The notes under the pieces are model-generated. The model was not told the DNA's origin, did not search any database, and saw nothing but the letters and a program-made list of their open reading frames with translations. 64,000 nt of DNA from Leptospira_A sp046736045. Lineage in GTDB: Bacteria > Spirochaetota > Leptospiria > Leptospirales > Leptospiraceae. Below, piece after piece: positions 36,865-46,100 of this stretch. Each line of letters starts with the position of its first letter. Position 1 is the stretch's first letter. The translations under genes and the position numbers were made by a program. Location of the stretch: assembly GCF_046736045.1 (NCBI RefSeq), contig NZ_CP177134.1, forward strand, positions 744,001-808,000, written 5' to 3'.

Positions 36865-36873
36865 TGGGTTCTC
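35852..36873 (-). repeat. Conserved lipase-like homology block, copy in cassette 1
   Basis: About 1 kb shared with 40160-41166 and 44930-45957. Homology begins abruptly at GAGAACCC (minus strand, 36873) and fades after the VDHYFPS codons. Bases 36443-36630 are identical by eye to 40736-40923 (188 bp), well above the divergence of the rest, which suggests recent gene conversion. The block is long enough to act as a recombination arm. Confidence 0.8.
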
Positions 36874-36884
36874 AGAGAATTATA

Positions 36885-37016
36885 TATATTCTATGTGTTC
36901 CTTGGGCGCCTCGGATGTATTAGAGGACTAGAATCAATCTGTTGAACGACCGTGCTCTCCGCTGCAATCTTTGCGAAGCAAAGGATTTACGCTACGATCA
37001 CTGGCGCAGGGAGTTG
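36885..37016. repeat. Interspersed repeat at the junction of cassettes 1 and 2
   Basis: This stretch fills the gap between the ankyrin gene of cassette 2 and the truncated start of cassette 1. It reads CCTTGGGCGCCTCGGATG, TTAGAGGACTAGAATCAATC, CGACCGTGCTCTCCGCTGC, a small hairpin CTTTGCGAAGCAAAG, then CGCTACGATCACTGGCGCAGGGA. It is almost the same as 41178-41310 and matches parts of 28786-29010 and 10932-11030. It ends within a few bases of the ankyrin stop codon, so it probably marks or caused the cassette boundary. Confidence 0.8.
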
Positions 37017-37017
37017 G

Positions 37018-37941
37018 TTAGTATTTTTCCAAATACGCTTCCCAGTTTCTAGGATGCAACCTCTTCGCTTCGTTATACGCCGCAAGAGGGATGGGTGTTG
37101 CCCAGTAGTCGATTCCGTTTTTCTTTAAAAATGAAACTACTTTCATTTTTTGTTTGTATCTTTCGGAATCTAGGGGAAAAATTTTAAAACGCAGTTCGTC
37201 AGCAATATATAATGGATAGTCTTCTTTCGTATTGTAATTCTTACCGCTGGCAGTATCAAGCTGATGTTTGTAATCAATTCCGTTTTCTAAAAGATATAAA
37301 ACTACATCCATATAGTCTTGAGTTAAGGCTTCTTTCAAAGGTGTTGCACCTAGCTCATTTTTAAAATGAATGTTCGCCCCGGCATCAATTAATAACTTTA
37401 TATTCTCTAATCTTCCACGCTTACTTGCATCAAGTAGAGGTGTATATGTAATTGCACCGCTAGAAATCTTACCTTTGGCCTCTATATTTGGATTTCCTCC
37501 ATGTGCTAACAATAGTTTCAATAATCTAGTATCCTTCGCACTTGCCGCAAATATCATAGGCGAGTAACCTTCTGAAAGTGTATTCCCTTGTTTGTTGGGA
37601 TCTGCACCTAATTCCAATAAAGTTTTAGAAGAATCATATCTTTCGTTTTTTACTTCCAGAGACAATAAAGTTTCTCCGAATTTTGGTTCCTGGAAATCCA
37701 CATTCAATTGATTCTCTTGAACAATTTTTTTCATCTTTTCCGTATCTTGGATTACTGCAGCCTTTGTTAGTTCCCATACGGGAGTTCCCCGAAACAATCT
37801 AAAGTCATAACCTGTAATTCTAGCTCCGGGTGGAGGAGGTGCATCTAAATCAATCAGTCCCATATTTACCTTTGTTCTAAATCGCCATTCCGCACAAGAA
37901 GTAGAAATACAAACGAATAATATACAGATTAAGTATTTCAT
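37018..37941 (-). CDS. Ankyrin-repeat lipoprotein, array copy 2 (candidate generic immunity protein)
   Basis: 307 residues, the same length as copies 1 and 3 and colinear with them throughout. The lipobox STSC gives Cys 16, then AEWRFRTKVNMGLIDLD. The ankyrin units lie at about 85-215 with typical GADPNKQ and TPLLDASKRGRLENIKLLIDAGANIHF segments. Divergence from copy 1 is scattered single residues (for example RITGYDF for RITAYDF), not domain loss, so it looks functional. It is the last gene of cassette 2, 50 bp after the unique exported protein. The junction repeat begins right after its stop. Confidence 0.8.
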   Translation of the reverse strand: MKYLICILFVCISTSCAEWRFRTKVNMGLIDLDAPPPPGARITGYDFRLFRGTPVWELTKAAVIQDTEKMKKIVQENQLNVDFQEPKFGETLLSLEVKNERYDSSKTLLELGADPNKQGNTLSEGYSPMIFAASAKDTRLLKLLLAHGGNPNIEAKGKISSGAITYTPLLDASKRGRLENIKLLIDAGANIHFKNELGATPLKEALTQDYMDVVLYLLENGIDYKHQLDTASGKNYNTKEDYPLYIADELRFKIFPLDSERYKQKMKVVSFLKKNGIDYWATPIPLAAYNEAKRLHPRNWEAYLEKY

Positions 37942-37991
37942 AAAACATTATCCTTACCCTTTTAGATTAAATCATATTGACTATTATCAAT

Positions 37992-38681
37992 TTATTTTTT
38001 TTCTGGAGCTACGATAGAAAAACTAGCATCAGAAATACAAGTGTCCTTATACTTGGAACCGGGATAAATTTCTTTAATGACAATCTTAAATAACAGATCC
38101 ATTTGAAGATTCAGATCTTTTTTAGATTTAGGAATGATCTTTAATCTAAACTTTTGTTCTTCCATCGTGTCTGCTAATTCAATTTCATGAACGCTATTAA
38201 AAAGAGGTCCGTCATCTATATAAATATCTGTTCCAGCAGCTGTGTCAGGACCTGATACGCTAGGGGTGTAAGCAATCTCTTGTGCTTCAATCGAAACTCT
38301 CTTAACTCTGTTGTTTGCTAAAAATAAATCTTTATTTTTAGCAAACCCATTGACAATTGTGAATAAAGAATAATAATCTCTTTTCTCGATTTTTTCATAT
38401 TCATTAATAGTTACATCATTTTGATATCGAACATAAATATACTCTCCAATTCCTTGGTTCTTAGACATGCACCATGCTGTTTCTTTTATAGAATCATTTA
38501 CATTCAGTGGAGAATATTCTTCTTTAGGCTTTCCCTTTTCTATTAAGAATGAACTAGCAATTGCCTGGCCGCATTTGTTTTTAAGACAATAATTGACACT
38601 AACATAAAGTTTTTCAAAATCACGATCCCTCGCAGCCAAGTATAACATAGGCACCACGAGTAAAAAAATTAAATATTTCAT
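37992..38681 (-). CDS. Unique exported protein of cassette 2 (candidate specific immunity protein)
   Basis: 229 residues. An N-terminal signal peptide (MKYLIFLLVVPMLYLAA) without a clear lipobox Cys precedes a beta-rich domain. Cys residues near 32, 37 and 71 (NYCLKNKCGQ, ETAWCMSKN) and one near 219 could form disulfides in the periplasm. It starts 7 bp after the toxin stop codon and resembles neither the 159-residue lipoprotein of cassette 1 nor the 245-residue protein of the full-length locus. Position and uniqueness suggest an immunity protein for the C39-like tip of cassette 2; the fold is not recognised. Confidence 0.62.
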   Translation of the reverse strand: MKYLIFLLVVPMLYLAARDRDFEKLYVSVNYCLKNKCGQAIASSFLIEKGKPKEEYSPLNVNDSIKETAWCMSKNQGIGEYIYVRYQNDVTINEYEKIEKRDYYSLFTIVNGFAKNKDLFLANNRVKRVSIEAQEIAYTPSVSGPDTAAGTDIYIDDGPLFNSVHEIELADTMEEQKFRLKIIPKSKKDLNLQMDLLFKIVIKEIYPGSKYKDTCISDASFSIVAPEKK

Positions 38682-38688
38682 TTATCAA

Positions 38689-41157
38689 TTACTCCTTTTT
38701 TGGAATATTTTCGATTACAAAAGCTGTTGGTGTTTTGCCTATATCCCATTTCCCATAATCATAGTGAGCATACATTCCAGATCCTTGGTAGCCGGAATTG
38801 TTCGCATTTCCATATGGATCATGGACAATCCAACCTGTAGAATCATATCCGACAATCACTAATCTATGTCCTCCAATGACAGGAGAAACGTTAAATTCCC
38901 CGCCAACTACCACTGGTTTTCCTTCATTTAAAGCTACCTTGATAGAATCCGTTTTCCATCCGGCAGAATCAGATTCATATTTCACAGGATTAGTTCCTGG
39001 TTTTGGGATTAAATCCACTTTTAAAGGTACTAGCTTTTGATCATATTTCGCGAGAACTTTGGTTAAATATTTGTCTTTTTTAAGTTCATCCCCATCTGAA
39101 AGAATACCATCGTTGTGTGCCTGTTTGATAAAATCATCTACAAACTGATACATTCCATTTTGAGAAGTGGCCCCCATATATTCTGCAGCAATTGAAGTTG
39201 CAGTTGGAGAACATTCATTTCCTGGGTAAAGAACGTAATCCGAAAATTCTATTTTGCTAGTATTGTCTCTCTGAGAGTCGTAGGCCACCTGGTTTAGAAT
39301 CATTCCTTCTCCGTCTTTCAATACAGTAACGCGAGCCGTACTACTTTCAGTGTCGATTTTATCTCCATATTTATTTACAAGAGTCTCCGTAGTGATCCTC
39401 GCATAGTTTTCTCTGGTATAATCAATCCTTGCTTTGAGCGGGTCGGCTTTTGAATTTGCAATCGCAGTATTCAACTCTGTTTGCAATTTTTGATATATCT
39501 GTTTTTGCTCATTTGTTGCGTTTGGAGAATTTAGCCCATTTTCCTTTGCAAATTTTTCAAGTAAGTCTTTTGATTTTATCGAAGCATCATAATTGAAATA
39601 GGCATCCTTGATCATTTGAGTTCCGACTTTCTCTAATGTTTCATGAATTTTTTCAGGTGATGTATCCTCTGGAAATTTTAATTTCAAACTTTCACCCTTT
39701 TTAAAGTCATTTACATTTGGAAGTTCAGCAGCTTCCACAAACTTCTGTTGCAAATCTGCGGATGAGTTTGAAACCTCACTTACGTTCAGTGGACGAGCAG
39801 TGATTTCAGGCTTACCTACTGTAATTACATTTGCCGTAGGACTGTATCCAAACCCCATAGCAGTATTTTTGATAAGGCTATTTAAGTTTTCTTTTACTTT
39901 TGCAAGATTCTTCTTTGCTTCTTCCCATTTTAAAGTGCTTACATTACTATTATTATCAGCAAGTAAGCTAGACCTTTCCAAGGTTCTTTCGGCTTCTCTG
40001 AGTTCCTCATTAAGTCTCAAAACTCTTTCTCTTTCCGGTGTGGTGAGATTCAGTTCGTTGTTGAGTCTGTTTATATCCAGGGCCCCATCTTCATTGATAA
40101 AATGATTTAGATTTTCCGGCTGTCTGACTACTGTATCCTTTGGAATCGGGTTTGTAGTATTAGGGAAATAATGATCTACAAAGTTGCTGATGCTATGGCC
40201 ATCAAAAATACCAGAAGGAGTCAAAATCGTTTCCGAATGTGTACGACCATTGGGACCAATCAATGGAAATAACAATCTTTGTACAGCATTCACAGGATCT
40301 GTAGGAGTGATGTAGGCATCAATCTGGTTCCATCCTGTATTGAATGCGTTGGATATTCCATTGGTCAGAAAGTTAGTTCCCGCAGGATTGAAAGTGATCG
40401 CAGGGATTCCTGTTTGCAAAGATATAGACGCTGCCATTCCTCCACCTAATGAATGTCCTGTTGTCAGTAAGATTGCATTTGGATCTTTTTCATTCAAATA
40501 CTCTTGAATCAATTTAGCGTTTTTAAGGGCAAGCTCGTATTGACTTGAATTTCCCACTACTGCACTTGCATTCGTTGCCCCATCATTACTAAAGACACCT
40601 CCCTCCGTGCCAGCAAGTGCATATACATAAACAGTTCTTGCTTGTCCATCAATGATCATAGTTCGCTTTACCAACATAGAATCCAAACCAGTCTTTTCAT
40701 GATCGACAAAGCGCAAATTTTCTAACGGAGTTCCTCTAAAATCATCCGGCCCCAGTATCTTAAATGGATTTTCACTTTTCCCAAGCAGTTCCAATTTCTT
40801 TTCCATTGGAACATCGGAATACACTGCCGCCGCGACCAATGCAGCGTCTGCTTTGGATGCAACCAATGGATTGATCGCTGGGGTATCATTCCACCAATCC
40901 GATACCATGCGACCCAAATCAGTGACGCCTTCAACCAGGATATCGAGTGGCCCTTCTTCCCCGTCCTTTCTCCTTCTAGCGGGTGTTACAATATCAGTAG
41001 GTTGTGAATTTGTAGGAGTGTTATTAGTTCTTCCACCAAGTCCTACAAAAGCGACTGCTCCTGCGATAGCTGTCCCCACCGTTGCTAACGCGAGCGCAGC
41101 TAATTTCTCAGGATCGACGATTCCATTCACATCGTCTAACGCTGCTTCTCTTGCCAA
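38689..41157 (-). CDS. Orphan toxin cassette 2: lipase-like block plus C39-like peptidase tip, 5'-truncated
   Basis: 822 codons from a TTG at the same internal Leu codon as cassette 1, with the same in-frame stop and no ribosome-binding site upstream. The lipase-like block (about 1-335) keeps GHSLGGG, ITPTDPVN and NFVDHYFPN. A helical linker (about 350-620) follows. The tip (about 640-822) has NECSPTATSIAAEYMG (Cys), then VIGGHRLVIVGYDSTGWIVHDPYGN (His and Asp), the classic spacing of a C39-like peptidase. The tip is unrelated at sequence level to cassette 1 apart from this catalytic plan. A unique exported protein follows 7 bp later. Confidence 0.78.
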   Translation of the reverse strand: MAREAALDDVNGIVDPEKLAALALATVGTAIAGAVAFVGLGGRTNNTPTNSQPTDIVTPARRRKDGEEGPLDILVEGVTDLGRMVSDWWNDTPAINPLVASKADAALVAAAVYSDVPMEKKLELLGKSENPFKILGPDDFRGTPLENLRFVDHEKTGLDSMLVKRTMIIDGQARTVYVYALAGTEGGVFSNDGATNASAVVGNSSQYELALKNAKLIQEYLNEKDPNAILLTTGHSLGGGMAASISLQTGIPAITFNPAGTNFLTNGISNAFNTGWNQIDAYITPTDPVNAVQRLLFPLIGPNGRTHSETILTPSGIFDGHSISNFVDHYFPNTTNPIPKDTVVRQPENLNHFINEDGALDINRLNNELNLTTPERERVLRLNEELREAERTLERSSLLADNNSNVSTLKWEEAKKNLAKVKENLNSLIKNTAMGFGYSPTANVITVGKPEITARPLNVSEVSNSSADLQQKFVEAAELPNVNDFKKGESLKLKFPEDTSPEKIHETLEKVGTQMIKDAYFNYDASIKSKDLLEKFAKENGLNSPNATNEQKQIYQKLQTELNTAIANSKADPLKARIDYTRENYARITTETLVNKYGDKIDTESSTARVTVLKDGEGMILNQVAYDSQRDNTSKIEFSDYVLYPGNECSPTATSIAAEYMGATSQNGMYQFVDDFIKQAHNDGILSDGDELKKDKYLTKVLAKYDQKLVPLKVDLIPKPGTNPVKYESDSAGWKTDSIKVALNEGKPVVVGGEFNVSPVIGGHRLVIVGYDSTGWIVHDPYGNANNSGYQGSGMYAHYDYGKWDIGKTPTAFVIENIPKKE

Positions 41158-41166
41158 CGGGTTCTC
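40160..41166 (-). repeat. Conserved lipase-like homology block, copy in cassette 2
   Basis: Second copy of the shared block. It starts at the same GAGAACCC boundary (41166) and ends at the VDHYFPN codons, after which the protein diverges at once. It contains the 188-bp tract 40736-40923 that matches cassette 1 exactly, while the part near 40700-40735 differs from both other copies. Confidence 0.8.
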
Positions 41167-41177
41167 AGAGAATTATA

Positions 41178-41310
41178 TATATTCTATGTGTTCCTTGGGC
41201 GCCTCGGATGTATTAGAGGACTAAAATAAAATCGAATCGCCGACCGTGCTCTCCGCTGCAATCTTTGCGAAGCAAAGGATTTACGCTACGATCACTGGCG
41301 CAGGGAGTTG
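41178..41310. repeat. Interspersed repeat at the junction of cassette 2 and the full-length locus
   Basis: Near-identical to 36885-37016, including the ATATATATT segment next to the cassette start, CCTTGGGCGCC, TTAGAGGACTA, CGACCGTGCTCTCCGCTGC, the CTTTGCGAAGCAAAG hairpin and CGCTACGATCACTGGCGCAGGGA. The internal segment AATAAAATCGAATCGC differs and is closer to the copy at 28822. About 130 bp of AT-rich sequence separates it from the next ankyrin gene. Confidence 0.8.
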
Positions 41311-41409
41311 GTTTTGTAAATTGTAGTTTTAACAAAACTCAATAAAGTCTTTCTGGAGAGCTCTCAAAAATCAAAGCATGTATTGATAAAAAAGTTAAGT
41401 TAGGTTAAA

Positions 41410-41434
41410 AGATAGTGTCTAGCGAATACTATCT
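41410..41434 (-). terminator. Weak hairpin after ankyrin copy 3
   Basis: AGATAGT and ACTATCT pair around eleven bases, nine bases past the ankyrin stop on the minus strand, followed by TTTTAACC. The stem is short and AT-rich, so a terminator is possible but unproven. Confidence 0.35.
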
Positions 41435-41442
41435 CTGTACAG

Positions 41443-42366
41443 TTAGTATTTTTCCAAATACGCTTCCCAGTTCCTAGGATACAATCGTTTTGCCGTGTTA
41501 TACGCCGCAAGTGGTATTGGGGTAGCCCGGTAGTCGATTCCATTTTTCTTTAAAAATGTAATCACCTTCATCTTTTGTTTGTATTGTTCTGAATCTAAAG
41601 GGAGAATACTGAAACGTAATTTGTCAGCAATATAGACAGGGTATGCTTCTTTTGTGTTATAATTTTTTCCGCTAGAGGTGCCGAATTGTTGCTTATAATT
41701 GATTCCATTTTCAAGTAAATATAATACAACGTCCAAGTGATCAAGCACTAATGCCTCTGTAAGAGGCGTTTCCCCGAGCTCATCTCTAAAATGAATATTT
41801 GCACCTGCATCAATTAATAATTTTACGTTTTCCAGATTTCCGCTTTGGCTGGCATTCATTAGAGGAGTATATGTAATTATGCCACTAATGATTTTTCCTT
41901 TTGCTTCTGCATTCGGATTTCCACCGTATGCTAACAATAATTTCAATAACCGACTATCTTTTACACTTGCTCCATACATTATAGGCGAGTAACCTTTCGA
42001 AAGTGTGTTCCCTTGTTTGTTAGGATCAGCACCTAGCTCCAGTAATATTTTAGAAGATTCAAATCTTTCGTTTATTACTTCCAAAGATAATAAAGTTTCC
42101 GCGAATTTTGGCTCCTGATAATCCACATCCAATTTATTCTCTTGAACAATTTTTTTCATCCTTTCCGTATCTTGGATCACAGTCGCTTTGGTTAGTTCCC
42201 ATAAGGGAGTTCCCCTGAACAATCTAAAATCATAAACTGTAATTTTAGCTCCAGGGGGGGGAGGGGCATCTAAATCAATCAATCCCATATTTACCTTTGT
42301 CCGAAAACGCCATTCTGCACAAGATACAGAAATACAAATGAATAATATACAGATTAAGTATTTCAT
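41443..42366 (-). CDS. Ankyrin-repeat lipoprotein, array copy 3 (candidate generic immunity protein)
   Basis: 307 residues from the ATG at 42366, which gives the same length and the same MKYLICILF start as copy 2; a TTG five codons earlier is in frame but has no support. The lipobox SVSC gives Cys 16. The ankyrin units (about 85-215) include ETLLSLEVINERFESSKILLELGADPNKQ and YTPLMNASQSGNLENVKLLIDAGANIHF. It ends the operon of the full-length toxin, 27 bp after the LRR-like exported protein. It is the copy that would be expressed together with the active toxin. Confidence 0.8.
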   Translation of the reverse strand: MKYLICILFICISVSCAEWRFRTKVNMGLIDLDAPPPPGAKITVYDFRLFRGTPLWELTKATVIQDTERMKKIVQENKLDVDYQEPKFAETLLSLEVINERFESSKILLELGADPNKQGNTLSKGYSPIMYGASVKDSRLLKLLLAYGGNPNAEAKGKIISGIITYTPLMNASQSGNLENVKLLIDAGANIHFRDELGETPLTEALVLDHLDVVLYLLENGINYKQQFGTSSGKNYNTKEAYPVYIADKLRFSILPLDSEQYKQKMKVITFLKKNGIDYRATPIPLAAYNTAKRLYPRNWEAYLEKY

Positions 42367-42393
42367 AAGTTGTTTGCACAAAAATTTTTATTT

Positions 42394-43131
42394 TTACTTT
42401 GGTCGATCATAATCAAAACTATCTATTATAATTTTTTTTCCATATTTCTTGGAATAAAGTAAAGCAATTGCATCCATTTGTTCTTTCGAAAAGTTCTTCC
42501 ATTTCCGAACACTAATACTTTCCAAAGTTTGAAAATCAAGAAGACAATCATATCCTTGTTTTCCTAAATATGATTCATACATACCAAGAGAACGAATTTT
42601 AATTGGAGATTTTGCAAATTTACAAAAGCCTTCATCATCGAATGAATTTTTTACTCCGAGCAAATCAATTAAATCAATTTGCTTTATTGAAGATAAGCAT
42701 TCTAAGCTTTGATTATTTAAATTTGCATTTCGAAATGATAATTCTGAAATACCTTTAAGCTTCGAAATTTCACAAATTAATTCTTTGGATATGTCTGTAT
42801 CAGAAAATATAACTCGGTTAATTTTTTTTTCTGCGCAAGCATTTATATGTTCAGAAATTTTTTCAGGAAATGTAACTTTTTCAAATTTAATCGTTGTAAT
42901 AGTTGGTATTGAACAAATTAAAAGGAAATCGTCATTTTCAACTTTTGTCCTTGAATCAGCAGTGATTCTATAAGGTACCCCACCTATTTTTTTTTCATAA
43001 TTGATTTTGTAACCTCTCGCTTCCAGCTTCTTTGAGAAAGTATCAGCACTTTCTGAATAAATAATATTAGTTGGTACCATGCATATAAATAATACGCAAA
43101 GGAAAAATGTTAATAAATAGCGCAGTTTCAT
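42394..43131 (-). CDS. Unique exported LRR-like protein of the full-length locus (candidate specific immunity protein)
   Basis: 245 residues. The signal peptide covers about 1-27 (ending NIIYSES). The mature part has leucine-rich-repeat-like spacing (ITTIKFEKVTFPEKI, INRVIFSDTDISKELICEIS, ISELSFRNANLNNQSLECLS, IDLIDLLGVKNSFDDEGFC, LESISVRKWKNFSKEQ), about five units of 22-25 residues. The gap after the giant toxin is 3 bp, so translation is probably coupled. It has no counterpart in the other cassettes. An exported protein-binding fold placed next to a papain-like tip fits an immunity role; LRR type is judged by eye. Confidence 0.65.
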   Translation of the reverse strand: MKLRYLLTFFLCVLFICMVPTNIIYSESADTFSKKLEARGYKINYEKKIGGVPYRITADSRTKVENDDFLLICSIPTITTIKFEKVTFPEKISEHINACAEKKINRVIFSDTDISKELICEISKLKGISELSFRNANLNNQSLECLSSIKQIDLIDLLGVKNSFDDEGFCKFAKSPIKIRSLGMYESYLGKQGYDCLLDFQTLESISVRKWKNFSKEQMDAIALLYSKKYGKKIIIDSFDYDRPK

Positions 43132-43134
43132 AAA

Positions 43135-46100
43135 TTATTTTCCCTTTGCATAAGCTATACTAAGTGGTGTTACCCCGTCATAGGTTTTCCCATCATACAA
43201 TGCAGATTCGGTATACCTTGATGGATCGAATATAGTTCCATTTACACCATTATGGCCACTATCCTTTACAATCCAACTATCCCCTTGCCGATGTAAAGAA
43301 ATCGTATGAGTATCACTCACTCGAACCATCACAGCATTACTTGAGGTAGTCGATAGAACATCTGCAATCGCGCTATAGGCTTCATCCCTGGTGATCCCTG
43401 GGTGTGTCTCGGAGAAAGTATTTCTTTCCCAAGTTTTGCCAAAGGCATTCGCATAACTATTCATTATGGTATCATTTGCATTTACGTACATCACTTCCCC
43501 TGGTCTAATTTGGATGTTCCCAGCATCATAGTGTTTTTTGACAAAATCAAGAAAATTTGGCTCTACGGCGTCTCCAAAATCCTGTCTCAGCGTTGTCCAA
43601 AGGGAAGCAGCCTGGCACCACTTATCTTTTATTTCCTGGGCGGATACATCCACGCCTGTCAATGTTCGGATATTATTTGCAAGTTTTTCCGATTCAGGGT
43701 TCCATCCTCCTTGATAGAGTGCGCCATCCGAGCTGGAAGATGCAACAAAACTGACTGCATCAACCTCTCCCCCAATCCGAATCTGTCCCGTCTCAGGATT
43801 CTGATAAACAGGAAGTTGAACTGGTTTAGTAGTGGAAGGCTCGTCGCTTGTTATTGCATCTTTTAAAGTGATTTTTTTAATCCCTGAAGTCGCATCAGCC
43901 AAACTTCCATTTGCTTTCTTCAAAGCCTGATTGATCTCTTGCAACGCACTTTGGTATTTATCCAAATCCTTTTTAGCTTTCTCCAAATCGGAAACTGCCT
44001 TATCTAAATCTTTCTGATACTTTGATCCATGAGTCGGATCATTTACGGAAAGCTCCAAAATCTCCCGATGTTTATTTTCTGCTTCAACCAACTGGTCGAC
44101 TGCTTTTTTGAAATTACCATCCAACTGTCCCGCGACTGTTTTGTTTTCAAGTAGGCTCTTTGCGGTATTCAACGCTTCCTTTCTATTGTATAAAACTTCG
44201 TTCGCCTTGACCATTTTAGAATATTCAGATTCTACTTTTTTTGAAGACACAGTAATATCTTTATTAAGTTTATTCAGTTCCTTATCTTTAGCTGAAAACT
44301 CCGCAGACAATTCTTTGATTTTTTTGTCAAATTCACCTAACGCATATTTTTTCGAATTCTCATCTAAACCTTGCTTTGAATATAGCTCACTGTATGCTTT
44401 TACATGCAAATCAATCTGAGATTGAAGTGATTTTCTATCCGACTCCAACACAGTTCTTTTTGTATTTAAATCCGAAAGATTTGCCTTTGATGTATCATAT
44501 TTTTCCCTTACTGAAATATGTTCAGGTGAATTTACATCCAGTTTATGTGATCTTTCAAAATCACCAACTGCGTCACTTGCGGCTTTTCTAAAGGAATCTA
44601 CTAACGGTATTTTATGAGAGTCTGCTGTAAGCTTAACTGAAGCAGGGGTGTCTTTTACCCAAAGAACTACTGGAGCTGCTCCTTCTACTTTTATAAAACC
44701 GGGTTTTCCTTCGGATGCCTTTAAGCTATCGGAATATAAGCTTCTTTTATCAGATTCAGAAAGTGAATTCATTTTTTTTGCAAGTTCAAATGGCGCAGTC
44801 TCCAGGCTTGCCGAACTGCTCACCAATCTTTCAAATTTGTTTTCATTGGTTACCACAATAGTTTCTACAGGTTGATTAAACCCACCTGAAGTATCCATTT
44901 CATGCGATATATTTCTTAACTCCGGCGCATTTACAGTTTCAACGGTAGCTGAAGGGAAATAATGATCTACAAAGTTGTCGATGGTATGACCGTTAAAGAT
45001 GCCCGACGGAGTTAAAATGGCTTCCGAATGTGTACGACCATTTGCACCAATCAATGGAAATAACAATCTTTGTGCAGCATTCAGAGGATCAGTAGGAGTG
45101 ATGTAGGCATCAATCTGGTTCCAACCCGTATTGAATGCATTTTCAACTCCATTGGTCAGAAAGTTAGTTCCCGCAGGATTGAAAGTGATCGCAGGGATTC
45201 CTGTTTGTAAGGAAATAGATGCTGCCATTCCTCCACCTAATGAATGCCCTGTTGTCAGCAGGATCGCATCGGGATAGTTATCATTCAGATATTTTTGAAT
45301 CTTTTTTGCATTATCGAGCGCAAGTTTATATTGACTAGAGTTTCCGACTATGGCACTTGCATTTGCCCCCCCATCCTGACTGAAAAGTCCTTTCTCCGTA
45401 CCAGCAAGTGCATATACATAGACTGTTCTTTGCTGCCCGTCAATGATCATGGTTCGTTTTACCAACATCGAATCCAAACCCGTAACTTCATGATCCACGA
45501 GAGTTAATTTTTCCAGCAGAGTCCCACTAAAATCATCCGGCCCAAGTATCTTAAATGGATTTTCACTTTTCCCAAGCAGTTCCAATTTCTTTTCCATTGG
45601 AACATCGGAATACACTGCCGCCGCTACTAAGGCCGCGTCTGCTTTGGATGCAACCAATGGATTGATCGCTGGGGTATCATTCCACCAATCAGAAACCATA
45701 CGACCCAAATCAGTGACGCCTTCAACTAGGATATCGAGTGGCCCTTCTTCCCCGTCTTTTCTTCTTCTAGCAGGTGTTACAATATCAGTAGGTTGTGAAT
45801 TTGTAGGAGTGTTATTAGTTCTTCCACCTAATCCAACGAAAGCGACTGCTCCCGCAATAGCTGTCCCCACCGTTGTTAACGCAAGCGCCGCTAATTTCTC
45901 AGGATCGACGACTCCGTTCACATCGTCTAACGCTGCTTCTCTTGCCAACGGGTTCTCATTGAACTCTGCTAATTCTTCCAATGAGTATCTTCTTGAATCT
46001 TCCAGTGCCTGCATATCTTCCGCTTTCTGGATTTCTCCCAATCGGTCCGCTCTGTCTTGGTCAGACATCTTCTCAGGATCAGTGACGCCATCCGCGATCA

